Shown: positions 18,125-27,171, counted from the stretch's first letter. The stretch is 64,000 bases of DNA from Psychromonas algicola (GCF_004378355.1 NZ_SNUB01000002.1:1-64000); one strand, 5' to 3'. Numbers and translations: made by a program. The notes: generated by a model not told the origin, from the sequence alone.

Positions 18125-18624
18125 TGAAAATATTACCAATTTTTAGCTGGGCAGTTGTGTTATGGACTGCCAAAGTTTTTTTATTCTCACTACCGTATAA
18201 GTTTACTTTACATCCAGATACACAACATATTTTTGGTGTGATTGGCGCTTGGATGCAAGGCTTTTTAGGTGAAACCATTGGTACTGGCTTTGCAAACTAT
18301 GGCTCTTATGCTGTTGGTTCTGTTGAGCTTATTACTTCTTTAGTTTTACTTTCACCAGCTGTTTTCTGGTTGTTACTGAAAGCAAAAGTAATAAAGTCAG
18401 CGCCATCACGCAGTGCAGTACATGCACTAGGTGGTTTAATGGCTGCTGCGGTAATGGGTGGGGCTGTGTTCTTCCATCTATTTACACCGTTAGGTATTGT
18501 TGTTATCCATGAAGGCCAAAGCGATGGCGGTAGTTTATTCTATGCTGCAACGTCGATTTTAGTATTAGGTCTAGTGTTATTTATGACTAACTACCGTGCT
18601 TACAAAAGCAACCTTGGTTTATAA
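18124..18624 (+). CDS. Four-helix inner-membrane protein, DoxX-like
   Basis: The 166 residues contain four hydrophobic segments: near 5-22, 60-88, 103-125 and 140-158. Size and layout resemble DoxX/DoxD-type proteins, but no diagnostic motif was recognised, so the family is tentative. Its ATG overlaps the YHS stop (TAATG), and the next gene starts 10 bases after its stop. That coupling suggests it works with the YHS protein. Confidence 0.6.
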   Translation: MKILPIFSWAVVLWTAKVFLFSLPYKFTLHPDTQHIFGVIGAWMQGFLGETIGTGFANYGSYAVGSVELITSLVLLSPAVFWLLLKAKVIKSAPSRSAVHALGGLMAAAVMGGAVFFHLFTPLGIVVIHEGQSDGGSLFYAATSILVLGLVLFMTNYRAYKSNLGL

Positions 18625-18634
18625 GGAATAGATT

Positions 18635-19462
18635 TTGCTGATTCGTATACTGTTAGTACTTTCTTACATTGGATGGTGTTTTAGATTTCGCATCGGGCCA
18701 TGGAAGTACTTCCAATTAAACGCCAATTATTTTAACGAAGATCTTGAGCTCTTTTCTAAATTAGATATGGATGCATTGATACCTTCGCAATGGCGTTTAA
18801 CACAATTCGCAGATCGTGCTGATTTGCTACCAGAGAGTTACCCTGTTTTTATTAAACCAGAATGGGGTCAGAACTCACAAGGTATTGTGCGAGCAGATAA
18901 CGAACAGCAATTGATTAAACATAGACAAGCGCGACGAGAAGATGGGCCGCGCTATTTAATTCAAGCTGCTGCAAAAGGGCAGCGTGAATTTGAAATATTT
19001 TATATTCCGGGTGCACAAACAGATCTGTCATCCGCAATCATCTCGATCACTGAAACCTGTAATAGTAGCGGCGACAAAATGCCAATCAACGGCATTAATA
19101 ATACAGATACATCATATCAATCCTGTATGTCGCAATTAAATGAACAACAAATTGAAAAGATAGAACATATTTTTGGCAGTATTGGTGACTTTAAAATTGC
19201 ACGTTATTGTGCTCGCGCAGACTCATTACAAGCATTGCTTGATGAACAATTTTCAATTGTTGAAATTAATGTCTACGTACCTATGCCATTAACCTTATTA
19301 GTTAAAAGCATCAGCTTTAAAAGCAAGTTAAAGTTTGTGTTTTCGAGTATGAAACAACTGGCTTTAGTGACAAAGGATATTCCTGACTCTCAAGTAGTTA
19401 AATCGATTTTCTTTAAAAAATTACAATCTGCACACGTGCTAAAAGCCAGTGCAAAAAAATAG
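18635..19462 (+). CDS. ATP-grasp-like protein, N-terminal part atypical
   Basis: The 275-residue frame starts with TTG at 18635, supported by AAGGAA six bases upstream. The middle holds PVFIKPEWGQNSQGIVRADN (about 70-89), which matches the nucleotide-binding Lys and glycine loop of ATP-grasp enzymes. FSIVEINVYVPMP near 207-219 matches the metal-binding E.N pair. The family normally ligates a carboxylate to an amine or thiol. The first 60 residues are hydrophobic and unlike a standard preATP-grasp domain. It is one of two adjacent ATP-grasp proteins, so the pair may act in sequence. Confidence 0.65.
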   Translation: MLIRILLVLSYIGWCFRFRIGPWKYFQLNANYFNEDLELFSKLDMDALIPSQWRLTQFADRADLLPESYPVFIKPEWGQNSQGIVRADNEQQLIKHRQARREDGPRYLIQAAAKGQREFEIFYIPGAQTDLSSAIISITETCNSSGDKMPINGINNTDTSYQSCMSQLNEQQIEKIEHIFGSIGDFKIARYCARADSLQALLDEQFSIVEINVYVPMPLTLLVKSISFKSKLKFVFSSMKQLALVTKDIPDSQVVKSIFFKKLQSAHVLKASAKK

Positions 19463-19471
19463 GCAAAATTC

Positions 19472-20377
19472 ATGAAAATTAAAAAAGCAATATACGCATG
19501 GATCAGTAAAAAATTCATGGATGGCTGCAGTAACTACAACAGTTTAGAAGTACGTAAAAGTTGTCGTAGTAAAGAGCAAGCGCGTGACAAGTTTAAAGAA
19601 GGTGGTATTCCACACGCACAAGGGCTTATCTTTTTTAACCCTTTTACAGCGGTTAAATTTGCTCAAAAATTTGGTTTTCCTTTAGTGATCAAACCTAATG
19701 TGAGTGGTTTTTCTCGTGGTAGTCATTTTCCAATTAGAAATTACAAAGAATTATGGAAAGCGATATTCCTAGCAAAATGCTGGTGGCCATTTACCGTAGT
19801 TGAACAATATCTTGAAGGTAAAAACTACCGTGTTGTTGTTGCTAATGGTGAAGTCGTTTCAGTATTACAGCGTTATGCACCTGCAGTTAAAGGAAATGGC
19901 AGCTCAACGATTCGTGAATTGATGAAAATAGAAAATGCAATTCGAGAAGAAATGAAGCTATATCCTGTTATTTCACCTTTAAAAGAAAGCGCGCAAACGA
20001 GTGCATTCTTAGCAAAACAAGGCTTAAACTTTGATTCAGTGCCTGAAGAAGGGCAGCGAGTGACTTTATTTTACCGTATCTCTTTAGCGCCAGGTGGCGT
20101 GGTGGAAGTGATTAATAAGCAACTATTACCTGAAGTGAATAATGCCTTATTTAAGAACGTATTAAACTTATTTGATGCCAATATTCTAGGTATTGATGTG
20201 ATTTTAGAAAAAGGGATTGAGTTTGATTACCGCGATCAAAAATGTATTTTTCTTGAAGTAAACTCACGTCCATATTTAAAAATGCATGATTACCCTCGTT
20301 ACGGTAAAGCCGAAGACTTAAGTGCTCAGTTTGAACAGCTAGACGCATTAGATGTTAAACAGTCTGATACTTTCTAA
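19472..20377 (+). CDS. ATP-grasp ligase, cyanophycin-synthetase/GshAB-like
   Basis: The 301 residues include a hallmark early segment (AREKF-like: KEQARDKFKEGGIPHAQG), FPLVIKPNVSGFSRGSHF for nucleotide binding, VVEQYLEGKNYRVVVANGEV, and FLEVNSRPYLKMH carrying the metal-binding Glu and Asn. The pattern resembles the ATP-grasp module of CphA and of fused glutathione synthetases. It probably forms a peptide or amide bond, but substrates are unknown. It follows the first ATP-grasp gene by 9 bases, and the MFS gene begins directly after its stop. Confidence 0.78.
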   Translation: MKIKKAIYAWISKKFMDGCSNYNSLEVRKSCRSKEQARDKFKEGGIPHAQGLIFFNPFTAVKFAQKFGFPLVIKPNVSGFSRGSHFPIRNYKELWKAIFLAKCWWPFTVVEQYLEGKNYRVVVANGEVVSVLQRYAPAVKGNGSSTIRELMKIENAIREEMKLYPVISPLKESAQTSAFLAKQGLNFDSVPEEGQRVTLFYRISLAPGGVVEVINKQLLPEVNNALFKNVLNLFDANILGIDVILEKGIEFDYRDQKCIFLEVNSRPYLKMHDYPRYGKAEDLSAQFEQLDALDVKQSDTF

Positions 20378-21559
20378 ATGACAGGGTTAGCGCGTACCTT
20401 TTATTTATTCACAGGCTTTCATTCCTTTTTACTCGGTTTGTTGCCTATCTTTATCCCCGTTATTTTGTGGGATAAAGGGTTAAGCCTTAATGAAATCGCC
20501 TACTTTATTGCATTAACTGCAGTGGGTTTTTTGTTTGCTTTGTACTATTGGGATCGTCTTCGTGCACAACAGGCATGGAGTACATTGCTTAGTTTATCCT
20601 TTGTATTTCAAAGCTTATTTGTGATTCTATTGGTTTGGGATGAGCTCACTTTATTGGTAACCATTGGTGCATTAATTAATGGCGCGGCAGGTTGTTTTTA
20701 TTGGTCAACGCAGCGTTTGTTGTTTCAAGCCATTACGGAAGATAAAAACACAGGCAATACCTTTGGTAACTTCCAAATATTAGTGGTTGCTGCATTAAAA
20801 ACAGGCGTATTGGTGGGTAGTTACCTACTGGGTATGGAATATTTTATTGGTGTATTAAGTTTATCTTTTATCGTCTCATTATTTGGTTTTGCCGCGGTTA
20901 ATAAAAGCCTGCAAAGTCTTAACATTAAAGATAATAACTCTTCAGCCGAACTATTAAAGCAAGTCCCCGCTTTTAGTTTCAAGCAAGTTGTTACTTTTAA
21001 GGATACCCACCATTCTAAGCTGATTTTTGCGATAGATGGCTTATTTCTTTTTCTAGAAAGCTATTTTTGGGTACTGACTATTTATATGTTAACCCAAGAA
21101 AATGTAATGCAACTTGGATTAATTATTGTTGGTTTGAGCGCGCTATTAGCGTTGATATTTTTGGTGATCAAAAAATACATTGATAGGGCGAATGTAAAAC
21201 TCATTTATTTTGTTGCCGTGATTGGTTATGCCATCTCTTGGTGGTTACGTGGTCAATTTAATCAAGAAATGGATGGCCTCATTTTATATGCTGGACTATT
21301 ACTTGTTGCGTTTTTAAGTAATTTCTTCCGATTAGCGTTTAATAAGCGTTTTTATGACATTGCGCGAGAAAATCAACCAACACGGTACATTATTTGCAAA
21401 AGCTATTATTCACAATTTATGTTGATCCTCTTTTTCTGTGCGATCGGATTATTAGGGTTAGCGAATACACAACCAATAGAACAGTTACAAATAGTCTATT
21501 ATTTATCGATACCTTTTGTATTTGGTTATTTTTTATATGGCCAAAAAAGAAATAAGTAA
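20378..21559 (+). CDS. MFS-like multi-helix transporter
   Basis: The 393 residues have 11-12 hydrophobic helices with a loop near the centre (residues 180-215), as in the major facilitator superfamily. GAAGCFYWSTQRLLFQ and the basic segments between helices fit, but the classic motif A is weak, so family membership is moderate. The ATG follows the ATP-grasp stop with no gap. It could export or import the product of the two ligases. Confidence 0.7.
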   Translation: MTGLARTFYLFTGFHSFLLGLLPIFIPVILWDKGLSLNEIAYFIALTAVGFLFALYYWDRLRAQQAWSTLLSLSFVFQSLFVILLVWDELTLLVTIGALINGAAGCFYWSTQRLLFQAITEDKNTGNTFGNFQILVVAALKTGVLVGSYLLGMEYFIGVLSLSFIVSLFGFAAVNKSLQSLNIKDNNSSAELLKQVPAFSFKQVVTFKDTHHSKLIFAIDGLFLFLESYFWVLTIYMLTQENVMQLGLIIVGLSALLALIFLVIKKYIDRANVKLIYFVAVIGYAISWWLRGQFNQEMDGLILYAGLLLVAFLSNFFRLAFNKRFYDIARENQPTRYIICKSYYSQFMLILFFCAIGLLGLANTQPIEQLQIVYYLSIPFVFGYFLYGQKRNK

Positions 21560-21591
21560 TTGTTTTTATTATTAAGTTTTAAGGAATTCCT

Positions 21592-23202
21592 ATGCCCATT
21601 AAATATCGACTGATATTAAGTCACTCTACCATTCTTATCTTTATGTTAGGCATGATTGTATTTGCTGGGTTACGTTTTAAAAATACTGCCTATGAAGTGC
21701 GTAATATCGTCGAAGGTGATGTTATGCGTGCTGAAATTGCCGGTGAAATTAATATTAATGCGGAAAGTGTTGCCGGTGATTTGCTAACTTTGTTTATTTT
21801 AGAAGAGCAAACACAGCGAACAGCGGTATATCAAAGCATTGATGCAAAAAACAAGTTAATCGATGAAGAGCTTGAAAAAATAGGCACTCTATTAACCACT
21901 GATGAAGATAAAGCCGCATTAGAAATGCTTAATAAATTAAGAATGGATTACCATAAACAATTTTTCGCAACCATTGATGAAATTGAGTTTGGTGAGCCAG
22001 AAGATGCACGTCAACAAATGGTTGGGAATACGCGTAAAGCACTTGATGCTTTATTAGCAGGCGTTGCATCATTTAAGCAATTACAGCAAGACTCAATGAA
22101 TAACCATCAAAATACTATTATCGCAATCACTGAAGAGGCATTATTCATCATGCTATTAGTGGGTGGCGCTGCATTATTATTTGGTGTGTTTATGACCTAT
22201 GCCATTATTGCAAGTATTACTTCCCCTTTAAATCAATCAGTTAAAACGGTTAGTACAATTGCTAGCGGTGATCTTTCACAGGATATTCCTACGGGTAAAA
22301 ACAACGAATTAGGGCGTTTATTATCAGGCATGTTAAATATGCGTGATCAATTAAAATCGATGATCACTGATGTAGATAAAGATGCTAAATCAGTTGGAGA
22401 ATGTGCAACTGGTATTCAATTGCAAGCTGATGAAATGAAAGGTTCTTTAACAGAGCAATATCAGCGCTCTAATGATATCAGTAGCAGTATTTCTTCTTTA
22501 TCTGAAGGTATTCAGCAAACTTCAGAAGATGTTAAAGAAATAGGCTTACAGGCGATAAAAACACAAAAACTTTCAGAGCAAGGCGTAAAATCGATTGTTG
22601 AAGCAAGTCATTCCATCAAAGAAGTTGCCGTCTCTGTTCGTGATTCATCTGAGTCAGTTGCTTATTTAACAGAAAGCACGGTGCAAGTTGGAAATGCAAT
22701 TAATCAAATTCGAGAAATTGCTGATCAAACAAACTTACTTGCCTTGAATGCGTCAATTGAAGCCGCGAGAGCCGGTGAGAGTGGACGAGGGTTCTCAGTG
22801 GTTGCTGACGAAGTACGTGTGTTAGCAACGCGTACCGCTAAAGTGACTGAAAGTATTGACGATATTATTAAAACCATGAAAACTCAAACGGATAAAGTGG
22901 AGTTGGACATTGGTGAAAGTGAAAACAAAATAGAAAAAGGCGTGCAATTAATTGAAGATATTATCGTACCGCTAGAAGATATGAAACAAGAAGCTGCTGA
23001 ATCTTGTCAAAGCTTAGAGTCGTTATCTGCATTGACAATTCAACAAGCACAAGAAAGTAATTTAGTTGCAAATAACGCCACTGAAATTATGAATATTGCT
23101 CAGACTAATCAACTAGCAAGTGATAGCTTAACAAGTAAAAGTGATCACCTGTTAATGACAGCAAAACAAGTGGCAGATAGGTTGGCGATTTTCCGCTTAT
23201 AA
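21592..23202 (+). CDS. Methyl-accepting chemotaxis protein
   Basis: The 536-residue chemoreceptor has an N-terminal membrane helix (about 7-27), a periplasmic four-helix-bundle-type sensor domain (28-180), a second helix (183-205), a HAMP linker, and a signalling domain whose hairpin tip reads [20 protein letters not shown] followed by [12 protein letters not shown]. No C-terminal CheR-tethering pentapeptide (NWETF-like) is present; the protein ends ADRLAIFRL. The ligand is unknown. A strong terminator follows, and it begins 32 bases after the MFS gene, so part of its transcription may come from that operon. Confidence 0.95.
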   Translation: MPIKYRLILSHSTILIFMLGMIVFAGLRFKNTAYEVRNIVEGDVMRAEIAGEININAESVAGDLLTLFILEEQTQRTAVYQSIDAKNKLIDEELEKIGTLLTTDEDKAALEMLNKLRMDYHKQFFATIDEIEFGEPEDARQQMVGNTRKALDALLAGVASFKQLQQDSMNNHQNTIIAITEEALFIMLLVGGAALLFGVFMTYAIIASITSPLNQSVKTVSTIASGDLSQDIPTGKNNELGRLLSGMLNMRDQLKSMITDVDKDAKSVGECATGIQLQADEMKGSLTEQYQRSNDISSSISSLSEGIQQTSEDVKEIGLQAIKTQKLSEQGVKSIVEASHSIKEVAVSVRDSSESVAYLTESTVQVGNAINQIREIADQTNLLALNASIEAARAGESGRGFSVVADEVRVLATRTAKVTESIDDIIKTMKTQTDKVELDIGESENKIEKGVQLIEDIIVPLEDMKQEAAESCQSLESLSALTIQQAQESNLVANNATEIMNIAQTNQLASDSLTSKSDHLLMTAKQVADRLAIFRL

Positions 23203-23259
23203 CCGAATACCAGTCACGGTAAATAGCTTATCTGTTTAACGTCATTTATTTTGAACTAC

Positions 23260-23298
23260 AAAAAAAGTGCTTAGAGAATCATCTCTAAGCACTTTTTT
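23260..23298. terminator. Strong terminator after the chemoreceptor gene
   Basis: AAAAAAAGTGCTTAGAGA and TCTCTAAGCACTTTTTTT form a long stem around a 4-base loop, with A- and T-runs on both sides. It separates the chemoreceptor from the dapB tail copies and can act in both directions. Confidence 0.9.
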
Positions 23299-23314
23299 TA
23301 TGTAATACGTTTTT

Positions 23315-24009
23315 AATGGGTGATTAGCCCATCGTATTCGTTATAACAAAACCAACTAGCCCATCAGCTAATCCATCAAGTATTCTAAGCCGTAAACTAA
23401 TTCAGAGCGTTTCACCACTTCTTTACAGGCTAAACAAATGCCTGGGATAAACGTTTCTCGATGTTGTGTGGGTTTTATATAGTTGTTCTATCTTTAATGG
23501 GTGATTAGCCCATCGTATTCGTTATAACAAAATCAACTAGCCCATTAAACTAATCCATCAAGTATTCTAAGCCGTAAACCAGCTCGTTACGCTTAACGAC
23601 TTCTTTACAGGCTAAACAAATGCCTGGCATAAACGATTCTCGATGCTGTGTGGGTTTTATATAATTGTTCTATCTTTAATGGGTGATTAGCCCATCGTAT
23701 TCGTTATAACAAAACCAACTAGCCCATCAGCTAATCCATCAAGTATTCTAAGCCGTAAACTAATTCAGAGCGTTTCACGACTTCTTTACAGGCTAAACAA
23801 ATGCCTGGCATAAACGATTCTCTATGCTGTGTGGGTTTTATATAGTTGTTCTATCTTTAATGGGTGATTAGCCCATCGTATTCGTTATAACAAAACCAAC
23901 TAGCCCATCAGCTAATCCATCAAGTATTCTAAGCCGTAAACTAATTCAGAGCGTTTCACCACTTCTTTACAGGCTAAACAAATGCCTGGCATAAACGATT
24001 CTCGATGTT
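23315..24009 (-). repeat. Tandem array of about 3.8 copies of the dapB 3' end
   Basis: A 181-182 bp unit starts at 23315, 23496, 23678 and 23859. Each holds about 55 bases of dapB downstream DNA, then the last codons of dapB read on the minus strand (QHRESFMPGICLACKEVV... to EYLMD stop), and 30 bases of other DNA ending TCTTT. The fourth copy is the true end of dapB; the match stops at 24009. The three extra copies have no start codon. Copy 2 is the most diverged. Earlier copies keep the frame and the TAG stop. Confidence 0.95.
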
Positions 24010-24643
24010 GGGAGTTATGCTCGATCTTCAATGTTTCACTTAATCCACCAAAGAATACAGTTTGTTGTGCAACCACACCCGGTAAACGAATTGAATGTAA
24101 TTTCACGCCATTTAATTCAGCGCCACGAGCACCTTCAATCAGCTCTTTATCGCTACAAGGTGTTGCCGCCTTTGTACGAGCTGCTGCAATCAATTCAGCA
24201 GTGCGAATACCAGTACCTGAAGGGCTTTCTTCTTTTTGTGGGCTATGTGCTTCAATTACTTCAACATCAGGTAAGTATTTTGCTGCTTGTACAGCAAACT
24301 TCATCATTAATACTGCGCCAACTGAAAAATTAGGTGCAATTAAACCACCTAGCTGCTTCTCTTTTGCTAACGCTTGTAACTCAGCAACCTGTTGTTCAAG
24401 GAAGCCACTTGTTCCGATAACTGGGCAAGCTCCTGCGTTAAGAATCGTTTGTGTGTTGTCAAAGCCTGCAGATGCCGCAGTTAAATCCACCACAACCTGT
24501 GCGCCAGTCTCTTTGATTAAAGCGGCTAAATCGTCACCAAAGTCACAGCTTGCTACTAACTCTAATTCACTGTCATTTGTTACTGCTTTAACAGCTTCGC
24601 TGCCCATACGACCTTTAGCGCCGTTTACAATTACCTTAACCAT
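23912..24643 (-). CDS. dapB: 4-hydroxy-tetrahydrodipicolinate reductase
   Basis: DapB makes tetrahydrodipicolinate for lysine and diaminopimelate. The protein has 243 residues, shorter than the 273 of E. coli and like the compact Bacillus-type enzymes. Motifs: nucleotide loop NGAKGRMG (7-14), GTSG (77-80), APNFSVGA (103-110) and the active-site stretch EAHSPQKEESPSGTG (131-145), with the catalytic-type His133 and Lys137 kept. The second His of the HH pair is Ser and the usual DAPSGT is ESPSGT, mild departures. The tail is Cys-rich (PGICLACKEV) as in Vibrio-like relatives. Three tail copies follow it. Confidence 0.93.
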   Translation of the reverse strand: MVKVIVNGAKGRMGSEAVKAVTNDSELELVASCDFGDDLAALIKETGAQVVVDLTAASAGFDNTQTILNAGACPVIGTSGFLEQQVAELQALAKEKQLGGLIAPNFSVGAVLMMKFAVQAAKYLPDVEVIEAHSPQKEESPSGTGIRTAELIAAARTKAATPCSDKELIEGARGAELNGVKLHSIRLPGVVAQQTVFFGGLSETLKIEHNSQHRESFMPGICLACKEVVKRSELVYGLEYLMD

Positions 24644-24662
24644 GGTTATTCCTTTACTTAAT

Positions 24663-24989
24663 TTATTGATTTAAAAAATGGTAGCTAACAAACCCTATCC
24701 AACTTAACACTAATAAAGCCCAAGGTAAGATTGGTGTTGTTGATTTTGTCTCGATTGTTTCTGTTTGCAACTCAAGCTCATTCACTGGCGATTTCTTCTT
24801 TTTCGCTTTATCTGCTTCTCGCTGTTTGGCTTTCGCTTGCTTCTTGTATTCGGTAATGCCTTTTTGAATCCCTAATGCGATCAGCTTAGTTTGTTCTTTG
24901 GTTTGCCCTGGTTTTTTTACTTTTTTAGCCATTGCATTGGCTTCATCTTGAGTCTCTTGTGAAACAACTTCTTTATGCTTCTTAGCCAT
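24663..24989 (-). CDS. DUF2956 small basic membrane-tail protein
   Basis: The 108 residues contain the DUF2956 pattern SQETQDEANAMAKKVKKPGQ followed by TKEQTKLIALGIQKGI. A long Lys-rich helix (KQAKAKQREADKAKKKK) leads to one hydrophobic C-terminal segment (ILPWALLVLSWIGFVSYHFL), so it is probably tail-anchored. The function is unknown. Its ATG overlaps the stop of the Cys-rich gene by one base, and dapB starts 19 bases downstream, so the three may be one transcript. Confidence 0.85.
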   Translation of the reverse strand: MAKKHKEVVSQETQDEANAMAKKVKKPGQTKEQTKLIALGIQKGITEYKKQAKAKQREADKAKKKKSPVNELELQTETIETKSTTPILPWALLVLSWIGFVSYHFLNQ

Positions 24990-25210
24990 TAGCAGTTACC
25001 TTGTGCTAATTGTGCTTTAGAACGTTTGAGTGCTTTGGCTTTAATGTTATCCAAGAAATTTTCTGGATCGTCATAATTATATTTAACAAGGTGTGCCACT
25101 AATTGTTTAGTGATTGCCTGTGTTTCAGTGATTTCAACACGGCTTCTGCCACATCCTCCACAATGAGTGCCTTCACTCGTGCAGTCGCTTGTGCATGGAC
25201 TAAATTTCAT
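24989..25210 (-). CDS. DUF1289-like Cys-rich small protein
   Basis: The 73 residues start with SPCTSDCTSEGTHCGGCGRS, whose Cys spacing and following arginine resemble DUF1289, but the rest (a helix with LVAHLVKYNYDDPENFLDNI) is longer than that family. Metal binding by the four to five Cys residues is plausible and unproven. The stop overlaps the DUF2956 start. It begins the presumed unit with DUF2956 and dapB. Confidence 0.65.
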   Translation of the reverse strand: MKFSPCTSDCTSEGTHCGGCGRSRVEITETQAITKQLVAHLVKYNYDDPENFLDNIKAKALKRSKAQLAQGNC

Positions 25211-25356
25211 GATCTATCCTATCTGTAAATGTACCTAATCAACTAAAAAGTAGACCGAGTAGTGTAAATTATGATTTTGTTAATAGTACTAATAACATCT
25301 CAGTAAAAACATTAACAATTTGGTCAAGTATTCTAACAACTTTAGGAGACGTATTC

Positions 25357-25428
25357 ATGAGTTTTAAAGTAATAATTATATCAAGTCCAGACCGTCGCTC
25401 ATTTAGGCAAATAAGGCAGCTTACTTAA
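25357..25428 (+). CDS. Possible 23-residue small ORF with a good ribosome site
   Basis: ATG at 25357 follows TTAGGAGACGTATTC, a good Shine-Dalgarno. The frame reads MSFKVIIISSPDRRSFRQ and a few more residues to TAA at 25426-25428. It overlaps the 3' end of the convergent CobW-like gene by 4 bases. It could be a short peptide, a gene remnant or chance; no homology is recognised. Confidence 0.3.
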   Translation: MSFKVIIISSPDRRSFRQIRQLT

Positions 25429-25991
25429 GCCTTATTAAGCAAGTTCGCATCTCCTTGGTCACCTTGTAATACTGTTAATGGTTTCTTATAGTGGAGAGCT
25501 AATGAGCTAGCTTTGGCAACTTCACCATAAACCAATAAATTATCGGCTTGCTTAATCAGCTCTAAATAACTTTCATGTTCAACTAATTCAGGATCATTTA
25601 AATGCTTAGCATTTAATAAACATTGCGTCTCAGCTAACTCAATAATCGGTAAGTAGAACTCACCCTGTAATAGCGTTTGGATATTATCTAAATGTCCGGC
25701 ACCTGCTGGTTCAATAAAAATTCGGTCGGGTTTATGATCTTTAATCATATCGTTCAACGCAACGCGGAAAGGTAAACCTGCGGTGCAACATAAACATCCA
25801 CCTAATACCGTTTTCACTGCGATATTTTGTGCTTTTAGCGATTCGACAGGGTAACTTTGTTGACCTACTTCATTGACTAAAATAACCCAACGCTCGTGCT
25901 CTGGTTTATAGCTTGCTAATTGTTGAATAAAGCTTGTTTTGCCTGCACCTAAAAAGCCAGCAACCAAGTGACAAATAATTTTTTCTGACAT
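25425..25991 (-). CDS. Short CobW/HypB/UreG-type GTPase
   Basis: The 188-residue protein has a P-loop GFLGAGKTS (12-20), NEVG (40-43) and the metal-binding motif GGCLCC (64-69), the signature of CobW-type COG0523 proteins that insert or store metals. Usual members have about 320 residues with a C-terminal CobW_C domain. That domain is missing here, and no remnant was found in the 210 bases downstream. It may be a genuine single-domain form. The metal cannot be told; zinc is the most common in the family. It is divergent from yicC. Confidence 0.82.
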   Translation of the reverse strand: MSEKIICHLVAGFLGAGKTSFIQQLASYKPEHERWVILVNEVGQQSYPVESLKAQNIAVKTVLGGCLCCTAGLPFRVALNDMIKDHKPDRIFIEPAGAGHLDNIQTLLQGEFYLPIIELAETQCLLNAKHLNDPELVEHESYLELIKQADNLLVYGEVAKASSLALHYKKPLTVLQGDQGDANLLNKA

Positions 25992-26075
25992 TAAATCTAC
26001 TCCAAGTTGAACAGCATCGTAGCATGTTTAGTAATTAGTCAGTTATACTTCGGACTCAAATTGAAAGGGGAAAAT

Positions 26076-26939
26076 ATGATTTATAGTATGACTGCGTTTG
26101 CACGCAAACAATTAAAAGGTGATTGGGGTACAGCTGTTTGGGAAATTCGCTCCGTCAATCAACGCTACCTTGAAACATATTTTCGCTTACCTGAGCAATT
26201 TCGAGGTTTAGAAAGCAAACTAAAAGAAAGCTTCCGTAAACGTTTAGAGCGCGGAAAAATAGAATGTAGTTTACGTTTTGATGCAAACTCAGCAAGCAGC
26301 ACTTCATTAAGCATGAACAAAGAGCTAGCAACACAATTGATGCAAAATGCACAATGGGTGGTTGAACAAATGGGCTCGGGTTCTGTAAACCCTGTTGATA
26401 TTTTAAAATGGCCGGGTGTGATGCAAGCACCAGAGCAAGACGCTGATGCCGTGAGTGCAGAATTAATGGCAGGCTTTCAAACCACGTTGAACGAATTTGT
26501 TGAAGCGCGCGCCGCAGAAGGTGCAAACCTCGCCGTGTTTATTGACCAACGTTTAGTGAGCATTGGCGAACAAGCTGCGAAAGTGCGTCACTTTATGCCA
26601 GAAGTACATGCTTGGCAAAAAGCTCGTATCCTTAAAAAGTTTGAAGATGCCAAAGTCGATTTAGACAGTACACGTGTAGAACAAGAACTTGTTTTGTTAG
26701 CACAAAAATCCGACGTAGCAGAAGAATTAGACCGATTAGACTCCCACATTTCAGAAGCGCGTAACGTGCTTAAAAAAGGCGGAGCAGTAGGCCGCCGTTT
26801 AGATTTCATGATGCAAGAGTTTAACCGTGAAGCCAATACCTTAGGCTCAAAAGCCATTAATACTGACATCACTGCCGCAGCGGTGGAGTGCAAAGTGTTA
26901 ATCGAGCAAATGAGGGAACAGGTACAGAATATCGAATAG
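26076..26939 (+). CDS. yicC: YicC family endoribonuclease-type protein
   Basis: The ATG at 26076 is preceded by AAAGGGGAAAAT and gives 287 residues, the family length; the frame is open upstream to 26007. MIYSMTAFARKQLKGDWGT opens the protein, IRSVNQRYLETYFRLPEQFR follows, and KRLERGKIECSL is typical. The C-terminal GRRLDFMMQEFNREANTLGSK is the DUF1732 signature. YicC proteins are stress-linked endoribonucleases in recent work. Its 3' end is a known integration site for some mobilizable islands in Vibrio, which fits the accessory region that follows. Confidence 0.93.
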   Translation: MIYSMTAFARKQLKGDWGTAVWEIRSVNQRYLETYFRLPEQFRGLESKLKESFRKRLERGKIECSLRFDANSASSTSLSMNKELATQLMQNAQWVVEQMGSGSVNPVDILKWPGVMQAPEQDADAVSAELMAGFQTTLNEFVEARAAEGANLAVFIDQRLVSIGEQAAKVRHFMPEVHAWQKARILKKFEDAKVDLDSTRVEQELVLLAQKSDVAEELDRLDSHISEARNVLKKGGAVGRRLDFMMQEFNREANTLGSKAINTDITAAAVECKVLIEQMREQVQNIE

Positions 26940-26965
26940 TGTTTTGTTTTATTAATAAGTTTATT

Positions 26966-26995
26966 ATAAGTCCCGAATATCGGGACTTTTTTATT
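26966..26995 (+). terminator. yicC terminator
   Basis: AAGTCCCGATATTCGGGACTT-type stem (AAGTCCCGA with TCGGGACTT, ATA loop) followed by TTTTT, 29 bases after the yicC stop. It is a clear rho-independent terminator and a likely left limit of the accessory island. Confidence 0.9.
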
Positions 26996-27171
26996 AAAGC
27001 CCTTAAAAATAAGAGCTGGTGGCTTTGAAATGATCTTTTTTAATCAAAGTACGATTATTTAGCTCGCTCTGCGTGTTAATGCATAACAGCTATGCAAGAT
27101 GAAGATAGTTTACAACAGATGAATTCTCACGAAGATAGTCGGAATTAGAAAGTAAAAAATTGAAGGCGTGT

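Noticed and set aside
23315-24009. CRISPR-like regular repeats
   Set aside because: The period is 181-182 bp, repeat units are coding tails of dapB, there are no short spacers and no cas genes nearby.
23982-24674. A 230-residue frame on the + strand
   Set aside because: It lies antisense to dapB, has no family motif and its codon use follows the complement of dapB.
26940-27171. An att site of an integrative element at the end of yicC
   Set aside because: No direct repeat of the yicC end was found at the far side of the accessory region and no integrase is present; kept only as a hypothesis.
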